Below are positions 14,717 through 22,548 of a stretch of 23,524 nucleotides of DNA, in pieces (the stretch's first letter is position 1; every line of letters starts with the position of its first letter). Position numbers and translations under genes: made by a program. The notes beneath the pieces were generated by a model that saw only the letters and a list, made by a program, of their open reading frames with translations, made no database searches and was not told the origin of the DNA. The DNA lies in the IMG/VR virus record IMGVR_UViG_3300029319_006928, positions 22,956 to 46,479 of that record. The stretch is one strand, 5' to 3'. Origin of the DNA: a virus.

Positions 14717-15250
14717 TTATTCAAAGTAATCTTTACCTTGAACATTGCAAGAAGCCCAATCATATTTAAAAGTTATAGAAATTTCTCTCATGTCTTCTGA
14801 AGAATAATCAAAATCTCCAAACTTTACATTTGTTATGAATGCATTGTTAAGGGTCCATTCTTCCAAAACTTCTGCTCCGCTTTGACTTAAAGCTTCCAAA
14901 ATAACATTTCCATTATTTGTCACCAAGTCAGACTTAGCAAAAGTATCAAAATCACCATCCGCACTACCATCTGTTGGTATCTTATAACCAGCAAGTTCAA
15001 TCAATTCAAGTGTTTTATTTACAACATCTTTATCACCAGCTGGGTCAATCAGAGTCACTTCTACATCATTCCATTTAATCTTTCCTGGGTAATGAAAAAC
15101 ATGGTCACTAAAGTGATGTTCAATTGTTGAAATTTCAAATGAAGGAGCTGTAATAGACTTTACATACCAAGCAACTTCATTACTGAACAATTGCACCCTA
15201 AATCTAAACTTTCTTTTTGGTTCTGCTTCACCTGTTGTCCAAAAACTCAT
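14717..15250 (-). CDS. 19: Tail tube protein gp19
   Basis: A 177-residue protein, close to the T4 gp19 length (163). It has the tube-fold order: basic strand KRKFRFRVQLF, VKSITAPSFEISTIEHHF, YPGKIKWNDVEVTLIDP, an acidic helix and loop region, then WTLNNAFITNVKFGDFDYSS and a final strand ITFKYDWASC. It lies directly downstream of the sheath gene, as in T4 (18-19). An AGGAG ribosome site lies at normal spacing. It polymerises inside the sheath to form the DNA channel. Confidence 0.88.
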   Translation of the reverse strand: MSFWTTGEAEPKRKFRFRVQLFSNEVAWYVKSITAPSFEISTIEHHFSDHVFHYPGKIKWNDVEVTLIDPAGDKDVVNKTLELIELAGYKIPTDGSADGDFDTFAKSDLVTNNGNVILEALSQSGAEVLEEWTLNNAFITNVKFGDFDYSSEDMREISITFKYDWASCNVQGKDYFE

Positions 15251-15291
15251 TATTTATTTCTCCTGTAATTTTATTATAATTAGTTGTTACT

Positions 15292-18200
15292 CTAGAATTC
15301 TATACCAGATCTTGTAATAACAAAGTCAACTGCAATGTATTCTATTGCTCTTGCTGGTTTAATAAAGATTTTAGCATATAAAATATTTCTATCAATTAAA
15401 TCAGCTGTTGTTGTTTTATCGTCTAATACTAATTTATATTCTACAATTCCCAAACGAGACTGAACATCTCTTAAAACTCCATCAGCTTGAAATTTAAACC
15501 TACTCCATGTAGTTCTAACATTCTGATCAAAAAGAATTGTATTAGCAATAAGACCAATTCTGTGTTTCAAGAAAATCATCAATCTTCTAACATTAATTCT
15601 GTCTAATGCCGAAGGTGTTTGTTGAAGTGTCTTTTGTCCGAATATAACAATCTGATCTAATGATGGAAATCTAGCAATTGGATTAATGTTAGAAGAATAT
15701 AATTTATCTCTATCATCTTTTGTTAAATGTTCCCATGTACCAGTTATGATAGGTCCTTCAGGTCCACCAAGTTCATTGATACCACCTCGGTTGAATCCAG
15801 CAGGAGCAAACCATAATTCAGAGGCTCCTTGAGACTTAGCAAGAGCTCCAACAGCAGCCACAGATGGTGGTGCGTATAGAACGTCATTTTGCCCACCTAT
15901 GCGGTCTCTAAGTCGAACCCAGGGGTAATAGGTAGCAGCGTAAGAATTGTTTATTAAACGACCATCTAAAGCTGTTACGGTACCATTTATGTCACCTGTT
16001 GTGACCGAACCATTGTTCTCATAACCAGGCTTATAGCCACCTTCAACATCAATAATTGCCAAGAAGTCTTGCCGATCAGCTGCAATTGAAAGAATTTCGT
16101 CCGTCACATCAGTTTGTGTTACACCAGGAATTGTTAGCAAATCATATTCAACAGTTTCTTTGTCAGAAAGAGTTTCCAATGCCTTGAATACAGAATTGTA
16201 TGCATAAGAAGAAAGTCTACTCTTGTCTGTTAAATTTTTGTTAGAAAACGGTTCAACTTCTGTTAAATCAAGACCATCGTGTCCACCAAATAGTGGAGCT
16301 TCAAATTGTTTTACTTTAAGATCTAATAATGCTGAAAGCCCTTGTTTTCTGGAATAAGATTGATCTCCTGCGGAACCAGCATCATAAGAACCAGATTCAT
16401 AATAATAAGTGCTTGTGTTAGTTGAATCTTGTCTTATATCATCTAACGAAAACTGAAATGAATATTGAAGAGCATTAGGAAGCGATTCGCTCTCACCTAA
16501 GTGATGTGTCAATGTGCTTGAAGCATTTGAAGGAAGAACTCTAACTAAATCAACGTAAGAATCATCTCTTCTTGTTCCAGTTCCTCTGTGGTGTCTTACA
16601 CCAAAGACACTTCTAGCTGGATAATTTCTACCATTTGAATTTGAATTATTATCTGTCAATCTAAGAGAAGGAAAAATAACTGATCCTGTGAATCCATTTG
16701 GCAATGCAGCAAAAGTACTAGCATCTCCACCGTGACCAGCAATAGAATTATTTCCCACAACAAAGGAGTGAACAAAGTCGTCTGTATCTGTTCCTGCTGT
16801 GTTACTATTAGTGGTCATGTGACCTGAATGAGCAAGACCACCAACGGTTATATTAAAGTGTGGTCCCGCTACTCTTGATGTTATAACCATAGTGCTATTA
16901 CCAGTTGCTGGGGCATTATAGTGTGCAAGAGAATTTACCAGAGCTAGAATTGCATCGTAAACATCATTTTGACCAGACACCGCTCCTATTCCAACTTCAG
17001 CAGCAAAATTAGTAAAAGTTGTATCAGAAGCTGAAACATTTTTTGTATCTTTAAAAGTAATTGTATGAGTTAAGCCATCCAAAACCAGCGTCAGTGTGTC
17101 ATCAGCAGTTGGTATAGTGTTTCCTGTTATATTTATAGAAGCTTTGTCTCCATCAGAGAGGGTTTGAGGATCATGTAATTCATTAACCCCTTTTGAACCA
17201 TAAGCAAGAACAAAAGGTTTTGGTTGCAATGGTCCATAAAACCCAACAGGCAAAGCATGTCTATCTTGTAATTGTTGATCTTTAACAGCATTAGTCACTT
17301 CAACATAAACATAATTTGAATTATTTAAATATTCACCACGAACATTATACTTTAAGTTTGTTGCATCCCAAGAAAGATACTGGTCTCCAATAATTTTTGA
17401 AATATAATTTTCTGATGAAGGGTCCAAATTTAGTCCTGAGAATTGTTCAACAACAGTTCCATTTTTATCAACAATTTCAATTGTAAAAGTAGAGTTTGGA
17501 ACAAGAGTGTTACCAAGAACCAAGTCTTTTACTCTTATAGAGTAGTTATTTTGTAACCATTCTCCTTCGTGTATTGCAACAAGACGGAACAATTTTTCAG
17601 GATTTTGATAAGGCTGAGACTTTCTATTAAAAAACCATCCTGTTTTTGCTGGTAGCATGTCTTTTTTATGATCAGCAAAATTTAATGATCCAGAGTCTAA
17701 GGCCAAAAGAATACCATAAGAAGAACCAGCAGTCGTTGCTGTCCCAAGTTTAGAGTTAACAGCAACTTCATAGGTTTCTCCTAGGAAATAATTTTTATTT
17801 GTTAATCCAAAGTTTTTATTTGCTTGTAAAAGTTGAGGGTTTGTACTAAACACATCTCTAATATATTGTCTTGATCCGGGTGTAAAGTCAAATGTAAACT
17901 CCTCAGCGGCTGCTGAGAAATCATCTGTTTTATAAAGTTCCATTTGGAATTTTCCAACAGCTCCAGCTTGTGAATTAATCAAAGTACCAGCAGAGGAAGT
18001 AGCAGCAGCACCTGGATGGGATACTCTAGTTCCTTTTAGTGCTAATGCTGCACCTGTTACATAAAAAACAGCAGCTAAAGAACCAGTAGATTGAGTTCCT
18101 GACCCTGTGGCAGGAAAAACAAACAATCCATAAGCTGATGCGTTTGTTGAAGGAAGTGCGGTTGGATTAGCAGAACTATCTACCGACCAGCCAGCTAATT

Positions 18201-18552
18201 CATCGTTAGAGTTTGCAGCTACGTTTGCTTCTCCCAATAGTCTTACAAAAGTTACTGGTGTAGTTTGTGATGCGAGGTGAGCTTGAGCCGCATAGACCCC
18301 GTAAGTTGGTCCTAATGAATTTCCATTTCTCCAAATGTCATTATCTTGCGAACCTTTTCCAGAAATACCCTTTCCAAAAATTTCGTTAAAGTCATCTATA
18401 CTTCTAACTCTAATTGGTTTCATGGCTGGTCCAGATAATGATCTCCCTATGATAACGGGTCCTAGATCGTCACTGACAACAGCTGGTAATTGTGATTCAT
18501 CAACCTCATTTAGTTGAATTCCTGGTGAAATAAAATCAAATCTTGTAGGCAT
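15292..18552 (-). CDS. 18: Tail sheath protein gp18, unusually long
   Basis: A 1086-residue protein. The N-terminus (FISPGIQLNEVDESQLPAV, then DDLGPVIIGRSLSGPAM, and VRSIDDFNEIFG) and the last 200 residues (VLYAPPSVAAVGALAK, ELWFAPAGFNRGGINEL, NINPIARFPSLDQIVIFGQK, SALDRINVRRLMIFLKHRIG, KPARAIEYIAVDFV) match T4 gp18. The final part carries the core that binds the tube. Middle residues about 130-650 are much longer than in T4 (659 total) and rich in Ser/Thr/Ala/Asn, as in surface-exposed added domains. GGAG lies seven bases before ATG 18552, and a late-promoter-like box lies 30 bases further up. It contracts to drive the tube into the host. Confidence 0.92.
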   Translation of the reverse strand: MPTRFDFISPGIQLNEVDESQLPAVVSDDLGPVIIGRSLSGPAMKPIRVRSIDDFNEIFGKGISGKGSQDNDIWRNGNSLGPTYGVYAAQAHLASQTTPVTFVRLLGEANVAANSNDELAGWSVDSSANPTALPSTNASAYGLFVFPATGSGTQSTGSLAAVFYVTGAALALKGTRVSHPGAAATSSAGTLINSQAGAVGKFQMELYKTDDFSAAAEEFTFDFTPGSRQYIRDVFSTNPQLLQANKNFGLTNKNYFLGETYEVAVNSKLGTATTAGSSYGILLALDSGSLNFADHKKDMLPAKTGWFFNRKSQPYQNPEKLFRLVAIHEGEWLQNNYSIRVKDLVLGNTLVPNSTFTIEIVDKNGTVVEQFSGLNLDPSSENYISKIIGDQYLSWDATNLKYNVRGEYLNNSNYVYVEVTNAVKDQQLQDRHALPVGFYGPLQPKPFVLAYGSKGVNELHDPQTLSDGDKASINITGNTIPTADDTLTLVLDGLTHTITFKDTKNVSASDTTFTNFAAEVGIGAVSGQNDVYDAILALVNSLAHYNAPATGNSTMVITSRVAGPHFNITVGGLAHSGHMTTNSNTAGTDTDDFVHSFVVGNNSIAGHGGDASTFAALPNGFTGSVIFPSLRLTDNNSNSNGRNYPARSVFGVRHHRGTGTRRDDSYVDLVRVLPSNASSTLTHHLGESESLPNALQYSFQFSLDDIRQDSTNTSTYYYESGSYDAGSAGDQSYSRKQGLSALLDLKVKQFEAPLFGGHDGLDLTEVEPFSNKNLTDKSRLSSYAYNSVFKALETLSDKETVEYDLLTIPGVTQTDVTDEILSIAADRQDFLAIIDVEGGYKPGYENNGSVTTGDINGTVTALDGRLINNSYAATYYPWVRLRDRIGGQNDVLYAPPSVAAVGALAKSQGASELWFAPAGFNRGGINELGGPEGPIITGTWEHLTKDDRDKLYSSNINPIARFPSLDQIVIFGQKTLQQTPSALDRINVRRLMIFLKHRIGLIANTILFDQNVRTTWSRFKFQADGVLRDVQSRLGIVEYKLVLDDKTTTADLIDRNILYAKIFIKPARAIEYIAVDFVITRSGIEF

Positions 18553-18582
18553 TAAGTTTCTCCTTTCTTATATTCGTGTCTT

Positions 18583-18593
18583 CTATAAATAGT
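18583..18593 (-). promoter_or_regulatory. Late-promoter-like box ACTATTTATAG before the sheath gene
   Basis: In the 61-base gap between genes 15 and 18. The core matches the copies at 13014, 14059 and 22467. The distance of 30 bases to ATG 18552 leaves room for a transcript start and the AAGGAG site, so this copy fits a promoter well. Confidence 0.55.
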
Positions 18594-18613
18594 AGCTTAA
18601 AAATGTAAAAGCT

Positions 18614-19453
18614 CTATTCCTTATAATCATTGTTTTTCTTTTTCCATGGTATTTTGTCCCCAACAATTCTCCTTTCGTTGGTAAATCTAACTCTTACTTG
18701 ATTTTCTCTCCTAGCTAATAGTGGTTTCTTTCTAGAATAACCTTCACCTGATAGATATCCTAACACTTTTATACTTATTGTTGACTCGAACATCCTTTCT
18801 TCTTCTCCAACATTTTTGGTATTGTTGTTAGCAGAAAAATCTTGCTCAATAAATGCTTCATACCTGTGTCCTTTGTTTTCAAACACAAAAGAATTAATTT
18901 GTCCTGTTGTGGTTATGAAGGGTTGAATTGCGTCATTCATCTGTTGTTGAAACTCTGTCCTAACAACCACATTATATTTAACAGTTACATAAACAGGAAT
19001 TGGTGCTTTAAATGTATCATAGACTATTTGACTATTCTCATCAATTTTATAAGTTTGCTGCATGTTTTCAGTTGTTTTTTGACTAATTTCAGATTGAAAG
19101 TTTTGAGTTTTATCTTGATTAATTCTGGAACCAACTGGTTCAACACCGCCTCTATAATCTTCATTTTCAAAATTATTTGCTTGGTATGCACCTTTAAAGT
19201 TTGGATCTTTTGTAACAGAATCTCTATTAACAGTCATTAAGGGTAAAATTAGTTTACCAACCTTGTCTCTAATTCTAACATCGTTTTTAACTTGATAAGA
19301 TCTTTCTGCTCCAAGCCATAAAACTGGTATTTTATAGATTCCTTTGTTGGTTTTTGTATATACATCTAATACACTATTGACCCAATTGTATAAACCAGTG
19401 TCAATACTCTCCAATGTTGATGCCTCAAACTTTATAAACTCATCATTCTGCAT
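18614..19453 (-). CDS. 15: Tail sheath terminator/stabiliser gp15
   Basis: A 279-residue protein (T4 gp15: 272). Matching features are KIPVLWLGAERSYQV and ILPLMTVNRDS near the front, the central APIPVYVTVKYNVVVRTEFQ followed by an MNDAIQPFI helix, and the terminal ISIKVLGYL strand. T4 gp15 caps the tail and joins it to the head neck. ATG 19453 was chosen over 19465 because GGAG lies six bases upstream of it. It overlaps gene 14 by 11 bases. The order 13-14-15-18-19 keeps T4 order but with terminase genes 16 and 17 missing between 15 and 18, so those must lie elsewhere. Confidence 0.8.
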   Translation of the reverse strand: MQNDEFIKFEASTLESIDTGLYNWVNSVLDVYTKTNKGIYKIPVLWLGAERSYQVKNDVRIRDKVGKLILPLMTVNRDSVTKDPNFKGAYQANNFENEDYRGGVEPVGSRINQDKTQNFQSEISQKTTENMQQTYKIDENSQIVYDTFKAPIPVYVTVKYNVVVRTEFQQQMNDAIQPFITTTGQINSFVFENKGHRYEAFIEQDFSANNNTKNVGEEERMFESTISIKVLGYLSGEGYSRKKPLLARRENQVRVRFTNERRIVGDKIPWKKKNNDYKE

Positions 19454-19937
19454 TAAACACTCCATCTCTTGCTCTTATACAATCAGCAGTTATTTCAAAC
19501 TGTGTATCAGCTTGACCAAAAAGGTGTTTTGGTTCATTTGTTTTAACAATTTCATAAAAAATAGAACCATATCTGATAAAATCTCCTTCACGAACAAATA
19601 AATCTTGATCATCTGTTAATCTTCTTTTATGAAACATAACTTTTAATCCTGTTTTTTTATCTAGACCGATGTTTTCAACAACATTTGTTTCAACTCCTTG
19701 GTATTCAACTCTTGCAAACACTCTCAATGGTGGCAAGAAAGTCTTTTCTATTGCTTCTCCATAAAGAGGGTGAAAGTTGGTGTGTTGTATGTCAATTGGA
19801 AAATATAACAATTGTTGACCTGCCACTCTTTCAATAACTTCATCATTGACCTGCTTTACAAGGTTTTTTTCCTTCTCTCCTAGAAACATTGGAGGCGGAG
19901 GAGCATCTAATTTTGACCATTTGTTATCATCTGACAT
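19443..19937 (-). CDS. 14: Neck protein gp14
   Basis: A 164-residue protein, shorter than T4 gp14 (256). The C-terminal half carries the family signature: FVREGDFIRYGSIFYEIVKT, then EPKHLFGQADTQFEITADC, matching T4 [20 protein letters not shown]...YQLGQNA. The first 45 residues include a Pro-rich LDAPPPPMFLG stretch. It sits right after gp13, with which T4 gp14 forms the neck that joins head and tail. AGGA is the ribosome site, overlapping the end of gene 13 (five bases before the start). Confidence 0.8.
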   Translation of the reverse strand: MSDDNKWSKLDAPPPPMFLGEKEKNLVKQVNDEVIERVAGQQLLYFPIDIQHTNFHPLYGEAIEKTFLPPLRVFARVEYQGVETNVVENIGLDKKTGLKVMFHKRRLTDDQDLFVREGDFIRYGSIFYEIVKTNEPKHLFGQADTQFEITADCIRARDGVFNAE

Positions 19938-19941
19938 TTAT

Positions 19942-21219
19942 TTATCCTACAAAAATTCCCATGGGTGATTCATTCATTATATCTACCGCATTGTTTGTCA
20001 TTTCTTTATCAGCAGCAATCAATTTTGAATACTCTGTTTCTTCTAGAAGTTTTCTTAATTCTTCTTTTAGTGCTGTTTGTTCTTCTTTTGCCTGTCCTAA
20101 CAAATCTGATGCATTAAGGGTGACATTATCACCAGGAATTGGTATACTACCACCAAACTTACCTCTTATTTGACCAAGAGTTTCTTTCGAAAGTGCTAAA
20201 GCAAATCTTCTTATCCATTGTTGACCCATTGAGTTGATTTTTTCGTATGGAATGTTTTCAAAAGGTATTGTGTTTATATTATTAACACCATCTTGTCCTA
20301 CTCCTGTATCTGACCAAATATCTCCATTTTCAATTGTAAATTTAAACCAAAACTTTTCTGGTGAAACACTTGTTGGTATTGGAAAAATTCTTAACTTATT
20401 ATTGATAATTTCGTAAGAATAGTGTGAGGTTCTGGTATAAAGATGATCTTCATAAGAAATAGCTTGAAGTTTATTATGCCATGCTGGAATTACCTGAAAA
20501 GAAGAATCATCAGCATACTGTCCGTAATTGTGAAAGTTTCCAACAACGTTTAGTCCACCATAATATCCATAGAATCTCCACATTTGTTGAGGAGAGACAT
20601 AGTACATTTTTCTTATTTTAACCCTAGGGTTATTTACCATTTTATTATAATAAGGAGAATCTGCGTTATCAGTGTTAAATGCTGAAGATGAAACTAATTG
20701 TTGAAGATCATAATCTTGTTTTCCTGCCTGTGTACTTATTGAAGCACTATACACAGGAGTAGTGCCTCCAATTCCAGCTTCGGTTCCAAAAGAGTCGCCA
20801 ATCCTAAAAGAAGTTTCAAAAGAAAATCTAGGATATTTTAAAGCATAGCCATCAGGACCATCAGTTGTATCACCTTTGTGATTAAAAGAGCCTGTTTCGC
20901 CACCTAGAGCTGAACCGATAACGTTTTTGGCTTGATGTTGATTTACAATATAAGAATATTCTAGAACTGCTTCTTCATAGTTGGCAAAAACAGATCCACT
21001 TGTTATTTCTAAATCTAATACATCTCCGCCAAGTCTTTTATAAGTAAAAGCAACTTGTGCTATTGCTCCTGTAACAAAAGCAGCAGAGCCCGAATAAGCT
21101 CCAATAGGGCAAGCGTCTATAACTTCTGAGTTAATAGGGGCTGCTCCGTTAAATGAAGCTGTTTGTGGTAACACAATTGCTGATTGTGTTGAAGTTGGTG
21201 TTAAAGTAGGTAAAGACAT
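19942..21219 (-). CDS. 13: Neck protein gp13
   Basis: A 425-residue protein with a C-terminal half like T4 gp13 (309): INSMGQQWIRRFALALSKET, LGQIRGKFGGSIPIPGDN, a helical ASDLLGQAKEEQTALKEELR and an end of SPMGIFVG (T4 PPFGILVG). The N-terminal 130 residues, including a Gly/Thr-rich stretch, are extra compared with T4. The final helix before MGIFVG also carries a 30-residue insertion. gp13 closes the filled head with gp14 so that the tail can attach. GGAGG lies eight bases before ATG 21219. A terminator lies between it and the 54-residue gene upstream, so it may need its own promoter or read-through. Confidence 0.88.
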   Translation of the reverse strand: MSLPTLTPTSTQSAIVLPQTASFNGAAPINSEVIDACPIGAYSGSAAFVTGAIAQVAFTYKRLGGDVLDLEITSGSVFANYEEAVLEYSYIVNQHQAKNVIGSALGGETGSFNHKGDTTDGPDGYALKYPRFSFETSFRIGDSFGTEAGIGGTTPVYSASISTQAGKQDYDLQQLVSSSAFNTDNADSPYYNKMVNNPRVKIRKMYYVSPQQMWRFYGYYGGLNVVGNFHNYGQYADDSSFQVIPAWHNKLQAISYEDHLYTRTSHYSYEIINNKLRIFPIPTSVSPEKFWFKFTIENGDIWSDTGVGQDGVNNINTIPFENIPYEKINSMGQQWIRRFALALSKETLGQIRGKFGGSIPIPGDNVTLNASDLLGQAKEEQTALKEELRKLLEETEYSKLIAADKEMTNNAVDIMNESPMGIFVG

Positions 21220-21235
21220 TCATGAAACCTCCATT

Positions 21236-21250
21236 CCAAGTAATTAGTTT
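21236..21250. repeat. Direct repeat, copy 1
   Basis: CCAAGTAATTAGTTT on the plus strand, matching the copy at 21326-21341 (CCAATGTAATTAGTTT) except for one inserted T. The two copies flank the terminator and the 14-base palindrome. Confidence 0.6.
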
Positions 21251-21251
21251 T

Positions 21252-21290
21252 TTAAAAAGAAAAGCCCCTTGCAATTGGAGAGCGAGGGGC
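21252..21290 (-). terminator. Rho-independent terminator before gene 13
   Basis: In RNA sense: GCCCCT (21290-21285), a 15-base loop, AGGGGC (21269-21264), then a T-rich stretch TTTTCTTTTT. It ends transcripts from the gene 23 side after the 54-residue gene. Confidence 0.75.
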
Positions 21291-21303
21291 GAGAGCGGAG
21301 GAC

Positions 21304-21317
21304 TAACACATGTGTTA
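21304..21317. repeat. Perfect 14-base palindrome
   Basis: TAACACATGTGTTA reads the same on both strands. It lies between the 54-residue gene and its terminator. With no loop it is more like a protein-binding site than an RNA hairpin. Confidence 0.5.
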
Positions 21318-21325
21318 AGTAGTAA

Positions 21326-21341
21326 CCAATGTAATTAGTTT
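21326..21341. repeat. Direct repeat, copy 2
   Basis: CCAATGTAATTAGTTT, overlapping the stop codon of the 54-residue gene. See the copy at 21236. Confidence 0.6.
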
Positions 21342-21504
21342 ACTCCTCGGAAGAAGCCGCTTTTTTCTTTGCAGCTTGCGCTTTTTTCTTTGCAGCAGCT
21401 TTTTTCTTAGCTTCATCGGCTTTACGCTTTGCTTCAGCTTTAGCATCTGCTTTGCGTTTATCCTCTTTGGCTTTTATTTTACGTATGCTTGAAAACAAAC
21501 TCAT
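21340..21504 (-). CDS. Small Lys/Ala-rich basic protein (54 aa)
   Basis: It begins MSLFSSIRKIKAKEDKRKAD and continues as a tract of Ala and Lys with repeated AKKKA units, ending ASSEE. About 20 of 54 residues are Lys and 17 are Ala, a composition like the tail of histone H1 or bacterial histone-like Lys/Ala proteins. GGGAG, located in the end of the previous gene, gives a good ribosome site; the gap between genes is two bases. Position between capsid and neck genes suggests a role in the head, for example packaged-DNA binding or capsid binding, but this is inference. Small proteins of this type follow gene 23 in some marine phages as far as I recall. Confidence 0.7.
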   Translation of the reverse strand: MSLFSSIRKIKAKEDKRKADAKAEAKRKADEAKKKAAAKKKAQAAKKKAASSEE

Positions 21505-21506
21505 AA

Positions 21507-22352
21507 TTAAATCTCCCATGCACCACGAATGTAGTTAATTGTTAAAGATTCTGCGGCAGTTGCACCGGCAGCTTCTGCTACTTGAAGTACTAAGGCCATG
21601 GTCTGATCAGGAACTGAAGCCGAAACTGTCTTTACCAAATTTAAAGCACCAACCTCTGAACCAGTTGCTGCTCTTCCACCATAATATTTAATGTTTCCAT
21701 TTCCATCCCAATGTATAGCTAATGTAAGAACATCAGTATCTGCTGCTAAAGTAATTGCGGTATCAAGTGAAATATCAATATCATTTGTTGCATCAGTGTC
21801 TTTGTTTTGTCTAATTTTTATAGCACCAGTGGTGTGTACATTTTTACAAAAACCAGCAGAATCTGCGCCACCAGCAGCAGCTTTAACAGCTAGGTTTTCA
21901 CCTTCGGTATATGAAGCTTCTACTAAACCAAAAAACATCTCAGTTGTATCAATGTCATCTACTTTGAAAGATGCTTCAACCCACCATTTTTTTCCAGTGA
22001 CACACTGAAATGGTTCAGCAGCAGTTAAAATAGCAGTTTGATCAGCAGCTGCGCCACCGGTTGTTATTTTAAAAGCTCCATCTTTAAAATCAGCATTATT
22101 TGCTACAAGCGTTGGTGCAGGAGCACTGTTTTCGTCATCTCTTAACCAAACAGATGTAGTTTGTCCATCAACAGGAACATCTGTCAAGTCTTCCATTCCA
22201 AAACCATGCATCTGTCCAATTGCGATAACTCTTAAATTACGTTGTAAACCAGGCACCATTGGAGGACGGACAAATCCCCACTCATCGTTTGAATCATAAT
22301 TTCTTTCTAAAAGACTATCAAGTCTTCTACGTCCCATTCTTCTATTTCCCAT
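21507..22352 (-). CDS. Beta-rich virion protein downstream of gp23
   Basis: A 281-residue protein with an Arg-rich N-terminus (MGNRRMGRRRLDSLLERN), a start I recall from many uncultured marine phage proteins encoded near the capsid gene. From about 85 on it is beta-rich and Ala/Thr/Asp-rich, with GKKWWVEASFKVDDID, EMFFGLVEA and DVLTLAIHWDGNGNIKYYGG, the pattern of a lectin/jelly-roll surface domain. It is probably a head decoration or fibre protein, but no family can be named. AAGGAG lies before ATG 22352, at the end of a long structured leader. It is coupled to the 54-residue gene. Confidence 0.65.
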   Translation of the reverse strand: MGNRRMGRRRLDSLLERNYDSNDEWGFVRPPMVPGLQRNLRVIAIGQMHGFGMEDLTDVPVDGQTTSVWLRDDENSAPAPTLVANNADFKDGAFKITTGGAAADQTAILTAAEPFQCVTGKKWWVEASFKVDDIDTTEMFFGLVEASYTEGENLAVKAAAGGADSAGFCKNVHTTGAIKIRQNKDTDATNDIDISLDTAITLAADTDVLTLAIHWDGNGNIKYYGGRAATGSEVGALNLVKTVSASVPDQTMALVLQVAEAAGATAAESLTINYIRGAWEI

Positions 22353-22385
22353 AATATTTCTCCTTTTTATAATTATGGACCTGTT

Positions 22386-22457
22386 TTCTGGTCAGTTTCT
22401 ACCAGCCCCATTCCGGTAGAGACAGTGAGCAGGGGCCTCGCTCAAAGGAGACCAGAA
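22386..22457 (-). promoter_or_regulatory. Structured RNA leader: three-way junction with kissing loops
   Basis: In RNA sense, an outer 8-pair stem (TTCTGGTC at 22457-22450 with GACCAGAA at 22393-22386) encloses two hairpins. One is TGAGC/GCTCA (22444-22440 with 22430-22426; loop GAGGCCCCT). The other is TCTACC/GGTAGA (22420-22415 with 22403-22398; loop GGAATGGGGCT). The loops are complementary over GCCCC/GGGGC. It lies within the 5' leader of the 281-residue gene, starting about ten bases downstream of a late-promoter-like box, and is much more GC-rich than its surroundings. Confidence 0.65.
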
Positions 22458-22466
22458 TTCAAGTCG

Positions 22467-22477
22467 TAGTAAATAGT
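22467..22477 (-). promoter_or_regulatory. Late-promoter-like box ACTATTTACTA after gene 23
   Basis: The same core as the boxes at 14059, 18583 and 13014. It lies between the gene 23 terminator and the structured leader, where a new transcript start is expected. A start about seven bases downstream would put the stable RNA at the 5' end. Confidence 0.55.
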
Positions 22478-22481
22478 TTTC

Positions 22482-22517
22482 AAAAATAGAAAAGCCCCAA
22501 GGAAAATCCAAGGGGCT
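22482..22517 (-). terminator. Rho-independent terminator of gene 23
   Basis: In RNA sense: AGCCCC (22517-22512), then TTGG/CC inner pairs and a short loop, GGGGCT (22498-22493), followed by TTTCTATTTTT. It is 31 bases after the gp23 stop. Strong capsid expression probably makes this needed. Confidence 0.85.
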
Positions 22518-22548
22518 CTCATGATGAATAAGTTCAACCAATCAAAGA

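Noticed and set aside
18842-19240. 132-codon plus-strand ORF opposite gene 15
   Set aside because: No ribosome site, Cys/Ile-rich shadow composition, and fully overlaps a well-supported gp15 gene.
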